From the NCBI RefSeq assembly GCF_038500265.1, contig NZ_CP150637.1, forward strand, positions 1,649,001-1,713,000: a DNA stretch of 64,000 nucleotides. The letters are read 5' to 3'. Below the pieces are notes generated by a model. It worked only from the letters and a program-made list of their open reading frames with translations, did no database searches and was not told where the DNA came from. Each line of letters begins with the position of its first letter. Position 1 is the first letter of the stretch. Both the position numbers and the translations under genes were made by a program. Source of the DNA: Ignatzschineria larvae DSM 13226. Lineage in GTDB: Bacteria; Pseudomonadota; Gammaproteobacteria; Cardiobacteriales; Wohlfahrtiimonadaceae. This document shows, piece by piece, positions 8,948 through 18,067 of the stretch.

Positions 8948-9122
8948 TATAGTCAATTTGGTTTAAGAAAAAGGTTTTTTTAGTAGCTTACATGGGATTT
9001 TAAAAAGAACTTAGAAACTTACTAAACAACGCTTGCAAGATGCCGGATAGAACAGCTTCCTTGCTTCTTACAACCGATGCGCCGGCATTTAAATCAGCTT
9101 ATTTTGAACCGATCTGACTATA
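8948..9122 (+). repeat. MITE-like element, copy A
   Basis: A 175-bp copy of the family found seven times in this window. It starts TATAGTCAATTTGGTTTAAG and ends with the reverse complement of TATAGTCAGATCGGTTCAAA, giving imperfect terminal inverted repeats of about 26 bp. Inside is the conserved stem GATGCCGG/CCGGCATT. There is no open frame. It lies between glmS and its terminator. Confidence 0.85.
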
Positions 9123-9150
9123 AAAGCTACAATCAAAACCAAAGTCATTA

Positions 9151-9187
9151 AAAAACTCTACATTATCTATACAATGTAGAGTTTTTT
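9151..9187 (+). terminator. Terminator downstream of glmS (possibly bidirectional)
   Basis: AAAACTCTACATT, an 8-base loop, then AATGTAGAGTTTT followed by more T. The perfect 13-bp stem with A-run before and T-run after can end transcription from both sides. It lies between convergent glmS and bioB. Confidence 0.85.
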
Positions 9188-9214
9188 ATAATCTCATAAG
9201 AAAGAATCTATAAG

Positions 9215-9378
9215 TATAGTAAATTTGGTTTAAGAGAAATGGTTTTTAAACAGCTATTGTGGGGTTTTAAAAGAAGATAAAACCGTACTTGCAAGATGCC
9301 GGATATAACAGCTTCCTTACTTCTTACAACTGATGCGCCGGCATTTGAATAAGCTTATTTTGAACCGATATTACTATA
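9215..9378 (+). repeat. MITE-like element, copy B
   Basis: A 164-bp copy, with TATAGTAAATTTGGTTTAAG at the left and GAACCGATATTACTATA at the right. It lacks about 10 bases between AAACCGTACT and TTGCAAG that the other copies have. It is the second copy in the glmS-bioB gap, in the same orientation as copy A. Confidence 0.85.
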
Positions 9379-9418
9379 TCTATTGATTCCCTACTTCAAC
9401 TTTCTGTGTAATATTTCA

Positions 9419-10447
9419 CTATGCAATAGAGGCTTTCTTGCCCTCATCATCTACTGCTTCATTTTGCGCTGTATGTGGATTATGCCCTGGTTTATAAGGA
9501 TCATGTGTTGCAGTGAGGTCGAGTTTTTCAAAAAGCTCTTTATCCGTAATTTGATCAGCATTAGGTGTTGTTAAAAGCTTATCACCATAGAAAATAGAGT
9601 TCGCGCCGGCCATAAAACAGAGTGCTTGCAACTCTTCACTCATGGTTTCCCGGCCTGCAGATAACCGCACCATCGATTTTGGCATCATTATTCTTGCTAC
9701 CGCAATAGTACGTAAGAAATCAAAATCATCTACCGGCGTATTGCCTTCAAATGGCGTTCCTTGAATGGGAATTAGACGATTAATCGGTACGCTCTCCGGC
9801 GGTGTTCCCATATTCGCTAATTGCACCAACAGTGAAGCACGATCTCTCACTGATTCACCTAACCCGATAATGCCCCCTGAGCAGACTTTAATGCCAGCTT
9901 CTCGCACATAATCAAGCGTATCGAGACGATGTTGGTAATTATGAGTAGTTACAACACTCGCGTAGAACTCTGGAGAAGTATCTAAATTATGGTTGTAGTA
10001 ATCAAGCCCTGCTTCCGCAAGTTCACCCGCTTGCTCAGCATTAAGATGCCCTAACGTCATACAAGTTTCTAGTCCAAGCCCTTTTACACCTCCGATCATC
10101 ATTTTAATCATCGGCATATCGCGAGCTTTTGGGTTACGCCAGGCAGCGCCCATACAGAAACGACTTGCGCCGGTCTCTTTAGCCGCTTGAGCTTCTTCAA
10201 TAACCTTTTCTACCGCCAGTAACTGCTCTGGTTCTAAACCAGTATCGTAACGTACACTTTGCGCACAATATTTACAATCTTCCGAACACTTTCCGGTTTT
10301 AATGGATAACAAGGTGCTCACTTGTACTTTCGTTGGATCAAAATTTTGACGATGTACAGTTTGCGCTTCATACAGTAGCTCAAAAAGTGGCTTTTCAAAG
10401 AGCGCTAATGCACGACCGATTGACCACTCATTGGTATAATATTCCAT
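9419..10447 (-). CDS. bioB: Biotin synthase
   Basis: 342 residues. A radical SAM enzyme that inserts sulfur into dethiobiotin, the last step of biotin synthesis. The [4Fe-4S] SAM cluster motif is CSEDCKYC (C54, C58, C61). Further BioB hallmarks are [35 protein letters not shown] and RLSAGRETM with the Arg ligand of the second cluster. The start has GAGGAAT 7 nt upstream. No other bio genes are in the window, and a short hypothetical gene lies upstream on the same strand. A stem-loop in the leader (10467-10488) may matter for control. Confidence 0.97.
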   Translation of the reverse strand: MEYYTNEWSIGRALALFEKPLFELLYEAQTVHRQNFDPTKVQVSTLLSIKTGKCSEDCKYCAQSVRYDTGLEPEQLLAVEKVIEEAQAAKETGASRFCMGAAWRNPKARDMPMIKMMIGGVKGLGLETCMTLGHLNAEQAGELAEAGLDYYNHNLDTSPEFYASVVTTHNYQHRLDTLDYVREAGIKVCSGGIIGLGESVRDRASLLVQLANMGTPPESVPINRLIPIQGTPFEGNTPVDDFDFLRTIAVARIMMPKSMVRLSAGRETMSEELQALCFMAGANSIFYGDKLLTTPNADQITDKELFEKLDLTATHDPYKPGHNPHTAQNEAVDDEGKKASIA

Positions 10448-10466
10448 TATGTCTATTCCTCTATCT

Positions 10467-10488
10467 AGCGCTTAGTTGGCGCTTTTTT
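10467..10488. other. Stem-loop in the bioB leader
   Basis: AGCGC, a 7-base loop and GCGCT followed by six T on the plus strand. On the plus strand it has the form of a weak terminator, but no plus gene feeds it. On the minus strand it lies 20-40 nt before bioB, where it could be a leader hairpin. It does not match the E. coli BirA operator. Confidence 0.35.
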
Positions 10489-10600
10489 AAAATAAAACGT
10501 ACTGATCTATCATAGGGGAAATAGATTTTTTGTGTGAATTTATTTTGGGCAAATAGTGGAAAAAGAGTGGAAATTAAATAATGCCACTGACACACTGCCC

Positions 10601-10894
10601 TTATGCACGTTGCAAATTTGCTTTTGATAGCACCGGCTTTTCAGCGAAACATTTCCGGCGATAGAGTGCATATCCTCTTGCTAATGCTAAAACTTCTAAC
10701 AGTGCCATGTCAGAGAGGATTGTGGTTGCCGTAGGTTGTAACGTTAATTGTGTTGCAATAGTGTAATGCCCTAAACAGACCTTCTCTTGCTTTCGAGATT
10801 CCAGCCAAAGCGCTAAGACATCAGAACCCGGAACAGTTTGGAATGAAAGAATATAGTGAGAAGAAGTTAAAGGGAAAGTCGTTGAAATTGTCAT
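10601..10894 (-). CDS. Hypothetical protein upstream of bioB
   Basis: 97 residues from the ATG at 10892-10894, chosen because AAGGAT lies 7 nt upstream. A longer reading adds 27 residues without support. No family is recognised. The protein is soluble in character, with two Cys (in KVCLGHY and RRKCFAEK), a hydrophobic stretch SDMALLEVLALARGYALY and a basic C-terminus. It lies 153 bp before bioB on the same strand; a shared transcript is possible. Function unknown. Confidence 0.55.
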   Translation of the reverse strand: MTISTTFPLTSSHYILSFQTVPGSDVLALWLESRKQEKVCLGHYTIATQLTLQPTATTILSDMALLEVLALARGYALYRRKCFAEKPVLSKANLQRA

Positions 10895-11077
10895 TTTTTG
10901 AATCCTTTTTAGCTGAAGAGGGCCGCAATCAGGAAATCGCCCAGGATAAAATAATCTATAAGAATCAACAATCAATATTGAATCATCTTATTTATCACAC
11001 GATAGTTTAAGATAACATAGTAGAAATCTAATTAGGAATCAATAGTCATTTATTCTTTCTCTGCGTGATATTGATCA

Positions 11078-11108
11078 ATAATGCTTATTTTGAACCGGTC
11101 TTACTATA
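11078..11108 (+). repeat. Right-end fragment of the MITE-like family
   Basis: AATAATGCTTATTTTGAACCGGTCTTACTATA-like sequence matches the last 31 bases of the element. Its terminal TATA is shared with the first bases of full copy C, so the fragment abuts or was hit by copy C at the TA. Confidence 0.7.
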
Positions 11109-11278
11109 GTAAATTTGGTTTAAGAAAAATGTTTTTTATGTAGCTAGAGTGGAACTTCAAAAGAACATCAAACCGTACTAAATAGCGCTTGCAAGATGCC
11201 GGATAGAACATTTGCCTCACCTCGATCAGCCGATGCGCCGGCATTTTAACAAGCTTCTTTTGAACCGATCTTACTATA
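11105..11278 (+). repeat. MITE-like element, copy C
   Basis: A 174-bp copy with clean ends TATAGTAAATTTGGTTTAAG and TTTTGAACCGATCTTACTATA and the conserved core CTTGCAAGATGCCGGATAG. The loop between the stem arms differs from the other copies while the arms are kept. It lies between the nrdB terminator and the hypothetical gene upstream of bioB. Confidence 0.85.
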
Positions 11279-11345
11279 TATTCAAAAATATGGTTACCCC
11301 GAGGCAGGAAAGAATGATCTCATTCTTCCAATATTCATATACCCG

Positions 11346-11379
11346 TAAAAAAGCAGTCACTCTTATCTGAATGACTGCT
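11346..11379 (-). terminator. Terminator of the nrdAB operon
   Basis: On the minus strand AGCAGTCA, a 12-base loop and TGACTGCT are followed by six T. It lies about 50 bp past the nrdB stop in the right orientation. Confidence 0.85.
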
Positions 11380-11430
11380 AATAATCTACACTCTTTAATA
11401 CCGAACTCTAAATATCTTAAAATTTAGACC

Positions 11431-12528
11431 TTAAATATCAAAAATCTCATCTTCTGCATCATCTGTGACGCTGTTGAGACGATAATTGGTATTATCCATC
11501 TCTTGGTTTGCATTTTGTGTTTTATTAAGATCAAACCAGTTATCCATCCAAGAGAGCGGATTTTTTGCAATGCGTTTATAAGGATTCTCTAAACCTAAAA
11601 ATTGGTAAAGATCTTGCGCATTCCAGAGAACCCATTCATTGAGTAGCATCTCATTCAGACCGACGATCGAACGCCCTTCGCTAAAGAGATAGCGGTTCCA
11701 ATCAAATTCTTGATCAATCACACTTTTGATAATGGCGTAAATCTCTTCCTTATTCTCTTGCAATAATTCTACCCAGAATGGATCTTTGAAAAGGATCTCT
11801 AAAACTGCTTCGTCCATCATCACGTGAACTTGCTCATCTTGGGCAATTTTTTGTACTAACTTGGCAATGCCTTGGAAAATATTTTGCTCAGCGAGGGCAA
11901 AAGTACAAGCAAATGAACTCATAAACTCGATTTTCTCAAGACAATAGAGCGCAACAAATCCTTTTAATACCACTGATTTCAGCTCTCTTGATTCTCGATC
12001 AATTTTACCGAGCTTATAGAGTGAACCATAACGATCTAACTCATTAAAACAATCAACAACTGTTGTTGAACGATTTAAGACTTCATCGTTGCGCATCACT
12101 TCTTTAAAAACTTCTTGAGGATCAGAGATACATTGACGAATAATCTCTGAGTAAGTCAATGCGTGCAGATTTTCAATCTCTGATTGCTTTGAGAGCATCA
12201 CCCACAATTCTGAGTTTGTAACAAAAGGAGCAAACAATGGCGCAACCGTACGGGAAGCGACTGAATCCAGTTCCCATTGGAATGCCAATGTTTTGACCAT
12301 AATGTCATAGTTATTTTTAGAACAGTTGAGAAGATCCATTCTCGATTGCTCCAAATTCACCTCATCTTCCGTCCAGTCCATCGACTTTTGTAATTTATAT
12401 AGATCAAATAACCGCGGATAAGGTGTGTTAATTGAATCATAGAGCGCAAGAGGCTCGCCTAAGAAGAGTGGATATTGACCTGTTTGCCAATTATCATTCT
12501 TCTGATTAAAAATTGATACTTCTTCCAT
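11431..12528 (-). CDS. nrdB: Ribonucleotide reductase class Ia, small (radical) subunit
   Basis: 365 residues (E. coli 376). It carries the diiron-tyrosyl radical used by NrdA to make deoxyribonucleotides. All expected ligands can be placed: D88 in QWELDS, E119 and H122 in IENLH, the radical Y126 in HALTYSEII, E214 in LAEQNIF, and E232 and H235 in QDEQVH. The C-terminal acidic tail (about 345-365) would dock to NrdA. It follows nrdA by 170 bp on the same strand. Sequence outside the core is rather far from the enterobacterial protein. Confidence 0.95.
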   Translation of the reverse strand: MEEVSIFNQKNDNWQTGQYPLFLGEPLALYDSINTPYPRLFDLYKLQKSMDWTEDEVNLEQSRMDLLNCSKNNYDIMVKTLAFQWELDSVASRTVAPLFAPFVTNSELWVMLSKQSEIENLHALTYSEIIRQCISDPQEVFKEVMRNDEVLNRSTTVVDCFNELDRYGSLYKLGKIDRESRELKSVVLKGFVALYCLEKIEFMSSFACTFALAEQNIFQGIAKLVQKIAQDEQVHVMMDEAVLEILFKDPFWVELLQENKEEIYAIIKSVIDQEFDWNRYLFSEGRSIVGLNEMLLNEWVLWNAQDLYQFLGLENPYKRIAKNPLSWMDNWFDLNKTQNANQEMDNTNYRLNSVTDDAEDEIFDI

Positions 12529-12698
12529 TACTCATTCTCCTCTAAAACGGTAAAGTTGCTAAGGCTTCACCGAATTAAATCTCTATCTATTCTGTAACTA
12601 TTAAGGCTGATTTTCAGCAGTATAGATCGATAGCGCTAACCTTTTCTAACCCTGCAATCACTAAATTAGAGCAAGTTACTTTAGGTTAACGCTTCTGA

Positions 12699-14942
12699 CT
12701 ATAGGGTGCAAGCACCACCGGCGCAGCTCTGATCTTCTACTTTCTCATAGCCTTCATGCACAATTCCGGAAGCACTATTGAGGTAATATCTTGTTTTACA
12801 TCCTAATTTCATCATATAGATAAAGTCAGAGAGTAATTGTCTGCTTGAAATTGTCTGCTGGCTTTGCATATTTAAGTAGAGATCGGCACTAATCGCCTGC
12901 CCGGTGAACTTCTGAATAATAGCATACATCTCGATAAGATCTTTAGAATCTAAGTTCCAAGCTATATCATAGTACGGCGCTAAAGTATCCATATCAGGGG
13001 CAAGTAGTAAGTTTTTACCGGTTCCTGATGTCTTCATCACTTTCAAGTTCCGAATAGGATAGAGACCATTCGTTGTATTAGTAAGCTGTGAGCTCGATTC
13101 TACCGGCATCATCGCTTCTAATACAGAATGACGAATACCGCCTTGAGCAATAATCGCTTGACGCAATGCTTCCCAATCATAGAGCAATTCTTGATTATGG
13201 ACTGTATCGACATTTTTATTATACGTATCAATCGGTAACCATCCTTCAGGATACTTAGTACGATCCATCCATTTCGCATTGCCCTTCTCTTGTGCTAAAC
13301 GCAAACTCGCTTTATGCAAGAAATAAGAGTGACGCTCTGCGATCTGATGGATATAATTTTTACCTTCTCTTGAAGCATAACTTAATTTCTTCAAAGCCAT
13401 TTCATGCGCAAGGTTTGTAATCCCGACACCAATTGAACGACGCGCTTGTGCTGTGGTCGCTAATGATGCAAATGGATACTCCATAATCTCAATTACATTA
13501 TCGATCATCAAGGCGCAATAGTAAGCAACATCTTCATACTCTTCTTCTGATACGCGCCCAACCACAATCGAGGCTAATGAACAGAGACCAATTTCCCCAA
13601 CAGGATCATCAGAATAGAGATCCATCATGCCGGTATAAGGTTTGGTAGGAAGTGCAATCTCTAAACAGAGGTTTGATGAATAGATCGTATCTTTAAATGG
13701 CGTATGACGATTCATCTCATCAATATAGGTGAGATAAATACGACCTGTTTCAGCGGCTTCAGTAAGCGATTTAATCGCAATATCACGCGCTTTTACAAGT
13801 GTTTTCTTCACAGAATCATCTGCTAATACGCGCTCATATTCTGCTTTAAAGGCTTCATAATCTTCACTGTAGAATAATTCATATAGCTTTGGCGCATAGA
13901 GTAAACTCACCAGCATCCAATCTTCGTTTCGCGCTACTTTTTCGACAAAATAACGATTCACGATCATGGCATAATCGATATCACGAATTCGTTTTTGGGT
14001 GATTGTCGTCGGATTTTTCAATACTAGTAGATCAAAGATTTCTGGATCTAATACATTAAAATAGACCGTTGCAGAACCGCCGCGAGATGCCTGCATATTA
14101 GCATGTACCGCTGATTGAATCATCCGGTAATAAGGTAATTTACCTTGATGCACAACACGTCCTTCTTTAACCGGATCCCCTTTTGAGCGTGTTAAAAGAT
14201 GTGAACCAATACCCGCTGATGCACAAGTCATCATATACGCAATATGGTCACCCACTGAGAGACTTTTCACATTATCATCGGTTGTATAAACGCAACACGA
14301 AGCATAGCCTTTATGGGGGGTACGCATATTAATCAGCATTGGTGTCGGCGTATTGATCTTCAATTCATTAAGATAGCGATAGAGCTTAGCAATATCTTCC
14401 ATCCGGCGTTCACGAGGTTGGTTTTGCATATTTTGCATCGCCATGCCCATAAACATAAATTGTGGTGATTCAAGACAAAGGCCCGTTACACGATTGCTAA
14501 TAAGATAGCGATCTTTCATCTGACGTAATGTCGTGTAATTGTAGTTAATATCAATATTATGATCGATAATTGCTTCAAGCTCTTCAAGCTCTTCGCGATT
14601 ATAATCCATCGCTTCCCAATGTTTTAGAGCGACCATACGATCATAAAATTCAGGTAAACTTGGAATTTGTCTAAAACCGCCAAAAGCTTCTTTATAGATT
14701 GTCCCAATTAAAAGACGGCCTGCCATTTTAAGGTGTTGATGATCTTCCCGTTCCACGCAGGCATCGATCATCGCTTTATGTAATTCTAACGTAGTGCAGC
14801 CATCGTAACATTTCCGATAAGCTTCAAGAGTAATAGGACTCCAATCAACCTCATAATGAGCAGCAAACTCTGCCCATTTATTCAATTTTTCGGCATCAAA
14901 CTTTTCTCGCTCGCCATTGCTCTTTACTACGTAATTAATCAT
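12699..14942 (-). CDS. nrdA: Ribonucleotide reductase class Ia, large (catalytic) subunit
   Basis: 747 residues (E. coli 761). It reduces ribonucleoside diphosphates. The N-terminus (about 1-95) is an ATP-cone for activity control. Catalytic features seen are the Cys in GYASCCVYTTDD, NLCLE (Asn, Cys and Glu of the active site) in the middle, IGLCSLAS with the second redox Cys, and the C-terminal swinging pair in CAGGACTL. The pair with nrdB on one strand, without nrdH/I/E/F, defines class Ia. No NrdR box was found by eye in the 415-bp upstream gap. Confidence 0.97.
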   Translation of the reverse strand: MINYVVKSNGEREKFDAEKLNKWAEFAAHYEVDWSPITLEAYRKCYDGCTTLELHKAMIDACVEREDHQHLKMAGRLLIGTIYKEAFGGFRQIPSLPEFYDRMVALKHWEAMDYNREELEELEAIIDHNIDINYNYTTLRQMKDRYLISNRVTGLCLESPQFMFMGMAMQNMQNQPRERRMEDIAKLYRYLNELKINTPTPMLINMRTPHKGYASCCVYTTDDNVKSLSVGDHIAYMMTCASAGIGSHLLTRSKGDPVKEGRVVHQGKLPYYRMIQSAVHANMQASRGGSATVYFNVLDPEIFDLLVLKNPTTITQKRIRDIDYAMIVNRYFVEKVARNEDWMLVSLLYAPKLYELFYSEDYEAFKAEYERVLADDSVKKTLVKARDIAIKSLTEAAETGRIYLTYIDEMNRHTPFKDTIYSSNLCLEIALPTKPYTGMMDLYSDDPVGEIGLCSLASIVVGRVSEEEYEDVAYYCALMIDNVIEIMEYPFASLATTAQARRSIGVGITNLAHEMALKKLSYASREGKNYIHQIAERHSYFLHKASLRLAQEKGNAKWMDRTKYPEGWLPIDTYNKNVDTVHNQELLYDWEALRQAIIAQGGIRHSVLEAMMPVESSSQLTNTTNGLYPIRNLKVMKTSGTGKNLLLAPDMDTLAPYYDIAWNLDSKDLIEMYAIIQKFTGQAISADLYLNMQSQQTISSRQLLSDFIYMMKLGCKTRYYLNSASGIVHEGYEKVEDQSCAGGACTL

Positions 14943-15357
14943 TTCAACACCCGCACCTATTATTTATTAACAATATGAAAATATTAACCCTAATCACTTA
15001 TTAAGATTTTCTAATCACTAAAAAAACAAAAAATTCCCGCCCCCGTTTAGAACAAGAAATGGAAATTGTGCGTTCATTCTACAATTTTATTAAAAAGTGA
15101 TGAGAGAATCTCAACCTTATTTAGGTCTGTTTACTATACCACTCTTCCCCCACCAAAGTAAGCGCAAGGAATATTCGATTCAGAACTTGAAAATCGGAAA
15201 AGATAGCAACTATAACCGCTTTCGACAACTTTTGTTTCTATGAAAATTTTCTAAAATAAATTACTTGTAATTTATGTTTTTACTAGGTAACAACGAAAGA
15301 TCAAGGTTGTAAGGAATCGAGTTATCTAATCAAATTATCTAACCACGTAATGGATTA
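14943..15357. other. Gene-free region upstream of nrdA
   Basis: 415 bp between the YfcE-like gene and nrdA. It must carry the nrdAB promoter. I see a C-rich run, several AAAATTTTC-like words and no clear NrdR box, DnaA box, hairpin or open frame. Confidence 0.5.
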
Positions 15358-15888
15358 TCAAGAGTGCAATGCAACCTCACATTTTTGAACATTCAATTGC
15401 ATATTTGCAAAAGAGATCAACATATAACTAGGTTCACTACCCCCGCGAGGATAACGAATACTGCCGGGACTTAACAGCGTTACATCATCGGCATCGATTT
15501 GATTTGGTATATGCAGATGACCATGTAGCGCAATCGAAGCGCCTTCAGACCTAGCACGATTTATAACCGCTTCGGCGACATTCCGATAATCCGCAATATG
15601 CCCATGAGTAAGATAGATTCGTCTACCGGCAATTTCGATCACTTGTTCTAACGGAAATGAAACTCGTCCACCTCGTTGAATCCGATCATTATTCCCGGTT
15701 ACCGCATAGATCGGTAAATCAGGATAGATATAGCTTAACTCAACAATCTCTTCAGCACCATCGCCGAGAAAAATAAGCCCCTCAATCTCATTGTAATGCT
15801 TTTTAACAATTTTCAGTACCGAATCCCCATCTCCGTGAGAATCGGATAGAACAAGTATTTTCATCATCTCTTGATCTCTTTGTTTCAT
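15358..15888 (-). CDS. YfcE/MJ0936-type metallophosphoesterase
   Basis: 176 residues from the ATG at 15886-15888, chosen because GAGGAG lies 7 nt upstream; a TTG five codons earlier is less likely. The five calcineurin-like motifs are present: LSDSHGD, GDGAEE, GNND, THGH and HGHLH, which bind two metals. Family members such as YfcE hydrolyse phosphodiesters in vitro; the natural substrate is not settled. The ribosome site lies just after the epmC stop (TGA at 15900-15902), so the two genes form an operon. Confidence 0.9.
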   Translation of the reverse strand: MKQRDQEMMKILVLSDSHGDGDSVLKIVKKHYNEIEGLIFLGDGAEEIVELSYIYPDLPIYAVTGNNDRIQRGGRVSFPLEQVIEIAGRRIYLTHGHIADYRNVAEAVINRARSEGASIALHGHLHIPNQIDADDVTLLSPGSIRYPRGGSEPSYMLISFANMQLNVQKCEVALHS

Positions 15889-15899
15889 TCGTTTTCTCC

Positions 15900-16415
15900 T
15901 CAATGTTTTTCTAATTTAGAGCGAAACAAAGATCTCAGTGCGATTAACGCCCTTTTTGCTGTCGGTGGTGGATTCGTCATCATCTCTTGATATGCTGACT
16001 CAAGATTACTTAAAAAACGCTCGGAAGCAGGACGGCCCGAAAAATCATCTAAGCTTGGGGAGAACTTGAGTCCTATGGCCTCACAAAAAGCTTTCTCTAA
16101 ACCTTGCGGACGCGCTTCGACCTTTTCAAAGAGGATCTGCTCCTCTTCTGTACGACCACAAGGGAAATACCAATAGCCAAAATCATCAAGCATTCTACGG
16201 CGATTCCCGGCTAAACAATAATGCGAAAGCTCGTGTAACAAGCTTCGAGGATAATTACTTCTAAAGTAGAGAATCGCTTTTTGCTCCTCTTTGGCCGCCT
16301 CATAAAATGGCTCATCTGCACCGCCTTGAATCATTAAATCCGGAAAAGCATCCGCTAAAGTAGCAATCAATCGTGCGCATAACGTATCATCATCAAGCAA
16401 TGGGATCGGAGTCAT
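15900..16415 (-). CDS. epmC: Elongation factor P hydroxylase
   Basis: 171 residues (E. coli YfcM/EpmC about 182). EpmC hydroxylates the beta-lysylated lysine of EF-P, the last step of EF-P maturation. The metal-binding motif HELSH (H61, H65) is followed by CLAGNRRR and DFGYWYFPCGRTEEEQ, the family signature. EpmA and EpmB, which act first, are not in the window. In E. coli yfcM is also close to yfcE-region genes, and the pairing with a YfcE-like phosphoesterase downstream is notable but not strictly conserved evidence. Confidence 0.93.
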   Translation of the reverse strand: MTPIPLLDDDTLCARLIATLADAFPDLMIQGGADEPFYEAAKEEQKAILYFRSNYPRSLLHELSHYCLAGNRRRMLDDFGYWYFPCGRTEEEQILFEKVEARPQGLEKAFCEAIGLKFSPSLDDFSGRPASERFLSNLESAYQEMMTNPPPTAKRALIALRSLFRSKLEKH

Positions 16416-16990
16416 AGAAAAACCTCTCTTCTAAAAATCTAAACGAATATCTCTAAACGAACATCTAAACAAGAACAAAAATAAGGATGATTGACCTCTT
16501 TCAAAAGAAGTATTCATCTCCAAAATAGCACTATAATAAAATTATTTTATAGTAAGATCGGTTCAAAATAAGCTTATTCAAATGCCGGCGCATCGGTCGT
16601 AAGAAATAAGGAAGCTGTTCTATCCGGCATCTTGCAAGTGTTGTTTAATAAGGTTTTATATTCTTTTGAAAATCCGATACTGACACAGCTAAAAACCATT
16701 TTTCTTAAACCAAATTTACTATATATAGAGTATTTTATATTGGGTAAATAAAGGCTACATAGAATAAGCTACTTCTAAAAAATAATGCAGAAACCGTCGT
16801 CACAAATTCTACGCGATAATTTTATGGTATTACTACTTCTATTTTAAAAGAAAAGCCGTTAAGTTAAGAGGTTTACTTTTATCAATGAAGCAATTTTCAA
16901 ATTAAACAATTTACACTTAATCATCGTCCAGTTCCCATCATCAACGAATAATCAGCAATAATAACATACCTACCGAGCTTAATACCCCCT
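16416..16990. other. Divergent intergenic region containing MITE copy D
   Basis: 575 bp between epmC and the divergent DMT exporter gene. Besides the element at 16548-16723 it is AT-rich, with no open frame or terminator that I can support. Confidence 0.5.
16548..16723 (-). repeat. MITE-like element, copy D (inverted)
   Basis: A 176-bp copy in the opposite orientation to the other six. Ends TATAGTAAGATCGGTTCAAA (its right end) and TTAAACCAAATTTACTATA (its left end) are both intact. The stem CCGGCATC/GATGCGCCGG region is conserved. It is the only copy between two divergent promoters. Confidence 0.85.
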
Positions 16991-17926
16991 ATGACAACCT
17001 TAACCTCCACTCTTCCGCTCAATAATCGCCCGGCGGTGATTAAATTTTCTTTGGCGATGATTCTCTTTGGCTCTGTCGGCTTCTTCTCTCAACGAAGTAG
17101 TGTGCCGGCATTAGAACTGGTCTTTATCCGCTGCCTTTGTGCGACGCTTTTCCTTGGATTTTTCTGGTGGCAATCAGGGCAACTGCGCCGGGAAACTTGG
17201 TATCGCCCCGAAATGATTCGGATTGCGATCTGTGCTATTTTTCTAGTGCTCAATTGGCTCTATTTCTTTAAAGCGATTGAGGAATCCGGTGTCACAATTG
17301 CGATCTCAATCTATCATCTTGCCCCTGTCATTGTGATGATTCTCGGCGCTTTCATCTATCGCGAACGCTTAACCCTCATTGCCTTTATGGCCATTATCGG
17401 CTGTTTTGTAGGAACTTTAGCGATTGCTGAAATTAATCAAATTCACGCATTTGCCGAATTACTCTCTAAAGGTCTGATCTATGGGCTCTTATCGGCGCTC
17501 TTTTATGCACTCTTAACACTTACAGGGAAAGGATTTAAATATACCAGTTCCTATGCGATCACCACTATTCAAGTGGCTATTGGTACACTGTTACTCCTCC
17601 CTTTTGCCAATCTTACCTACTTTGAAAATCTCACTTGGCAAAATTGGCTCTTTATTTTTATTACAGGCTTTGTCCATACCGGCATTGTCTTCTATCTCTT
17701 CTTTGATTCAATCCGCACATTATCAACACAACTCATTGCACTATTAGTATTTTTAGACCCCTTAGTCGCTATTATGATGGATATTTTTATTACCGGTTTT
17801 ATGCCGTCACTTGAACAGTGGATTGGAATTATTCTGATCTTTGCCGCAATGGCTTTGACGCTCATTCCTCATAAATCAAAGAAAATCATCCGAATTGAAA
17901 CCGGTTCTACAACGGATCGTGCCTAA
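16991..17926 (+). CDS. EamA/DMT family transporter
   Basis: 311 residues with ten hydrophobic segments in two EamA repeats (about 18-146 and 160-292). Typical features are an Arg-containing helix 2 (ELVFIRCLCATLFLGF), SIYHLAPVIVMILGAFIYRE at the end of repeat 1 and LLVFLDPLVAIMMD in repeat 2. Members export amino acids or other metabolites across the inner membrane; the substrate is unknown. The start ATG has no strong ribosome site. It precedes rhtA by 141 bp on the same strand, with a palindrome between them. Confidence 0.88.
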   Translation: MTTLTSTLPLNNRPAVIKFSLAMILFGSVGFFSQRSSVPALELVFIRCLCATLFLGFFWWQSGQLRRETWYRPEMIRIAICAIFLVLNWLYFFKAIEESGVTIAISIYHLAPVIVMILGAFIYRERLTLIAFMAIIGCFVGTLAIAEINQIHAFAELLSKGLIYGLLSALFYALLTLTGKGFKYTSSYAITTIQVAIGTLLLLPFANLTYFENLTWQNWLFIFITGFVHTGIVFYLFFDSIRTLSTQLIALLVFLDPLVAIMMDIFITGFMPSLEQWIGIILIFAAMALTLIPHKSKKIIRIETGSTTDRA

Positions 17927-17933
17927 AAAAATA

Positions 17934-17952
17934 TATAACATTATGTTATAAT
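17934..17952 (+). promoter_or_regulatory. Palindrome overlapping a TATAAT box before rhtA
   Basis: TATAACA-TTA-TGTTATA is a dyad with 7-bp perfect arms. Its right arm overlaps TATAAT (17947-17952), a good -10 candidate. A repressor site over a promoter for rhtA would look like this, but the leader would then be about 110 nt. Confidence 0.4.
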
Positions 17953-18067
17953 CAGTCACATTTATGGTAGATTCAATCGCCTACATTAGAGTACGGGCAT
18001 TAAAGTTCATTTAGCACTACTACACAATAGCAAGCTATAGCATTACAATATATATGGATATAATAAT

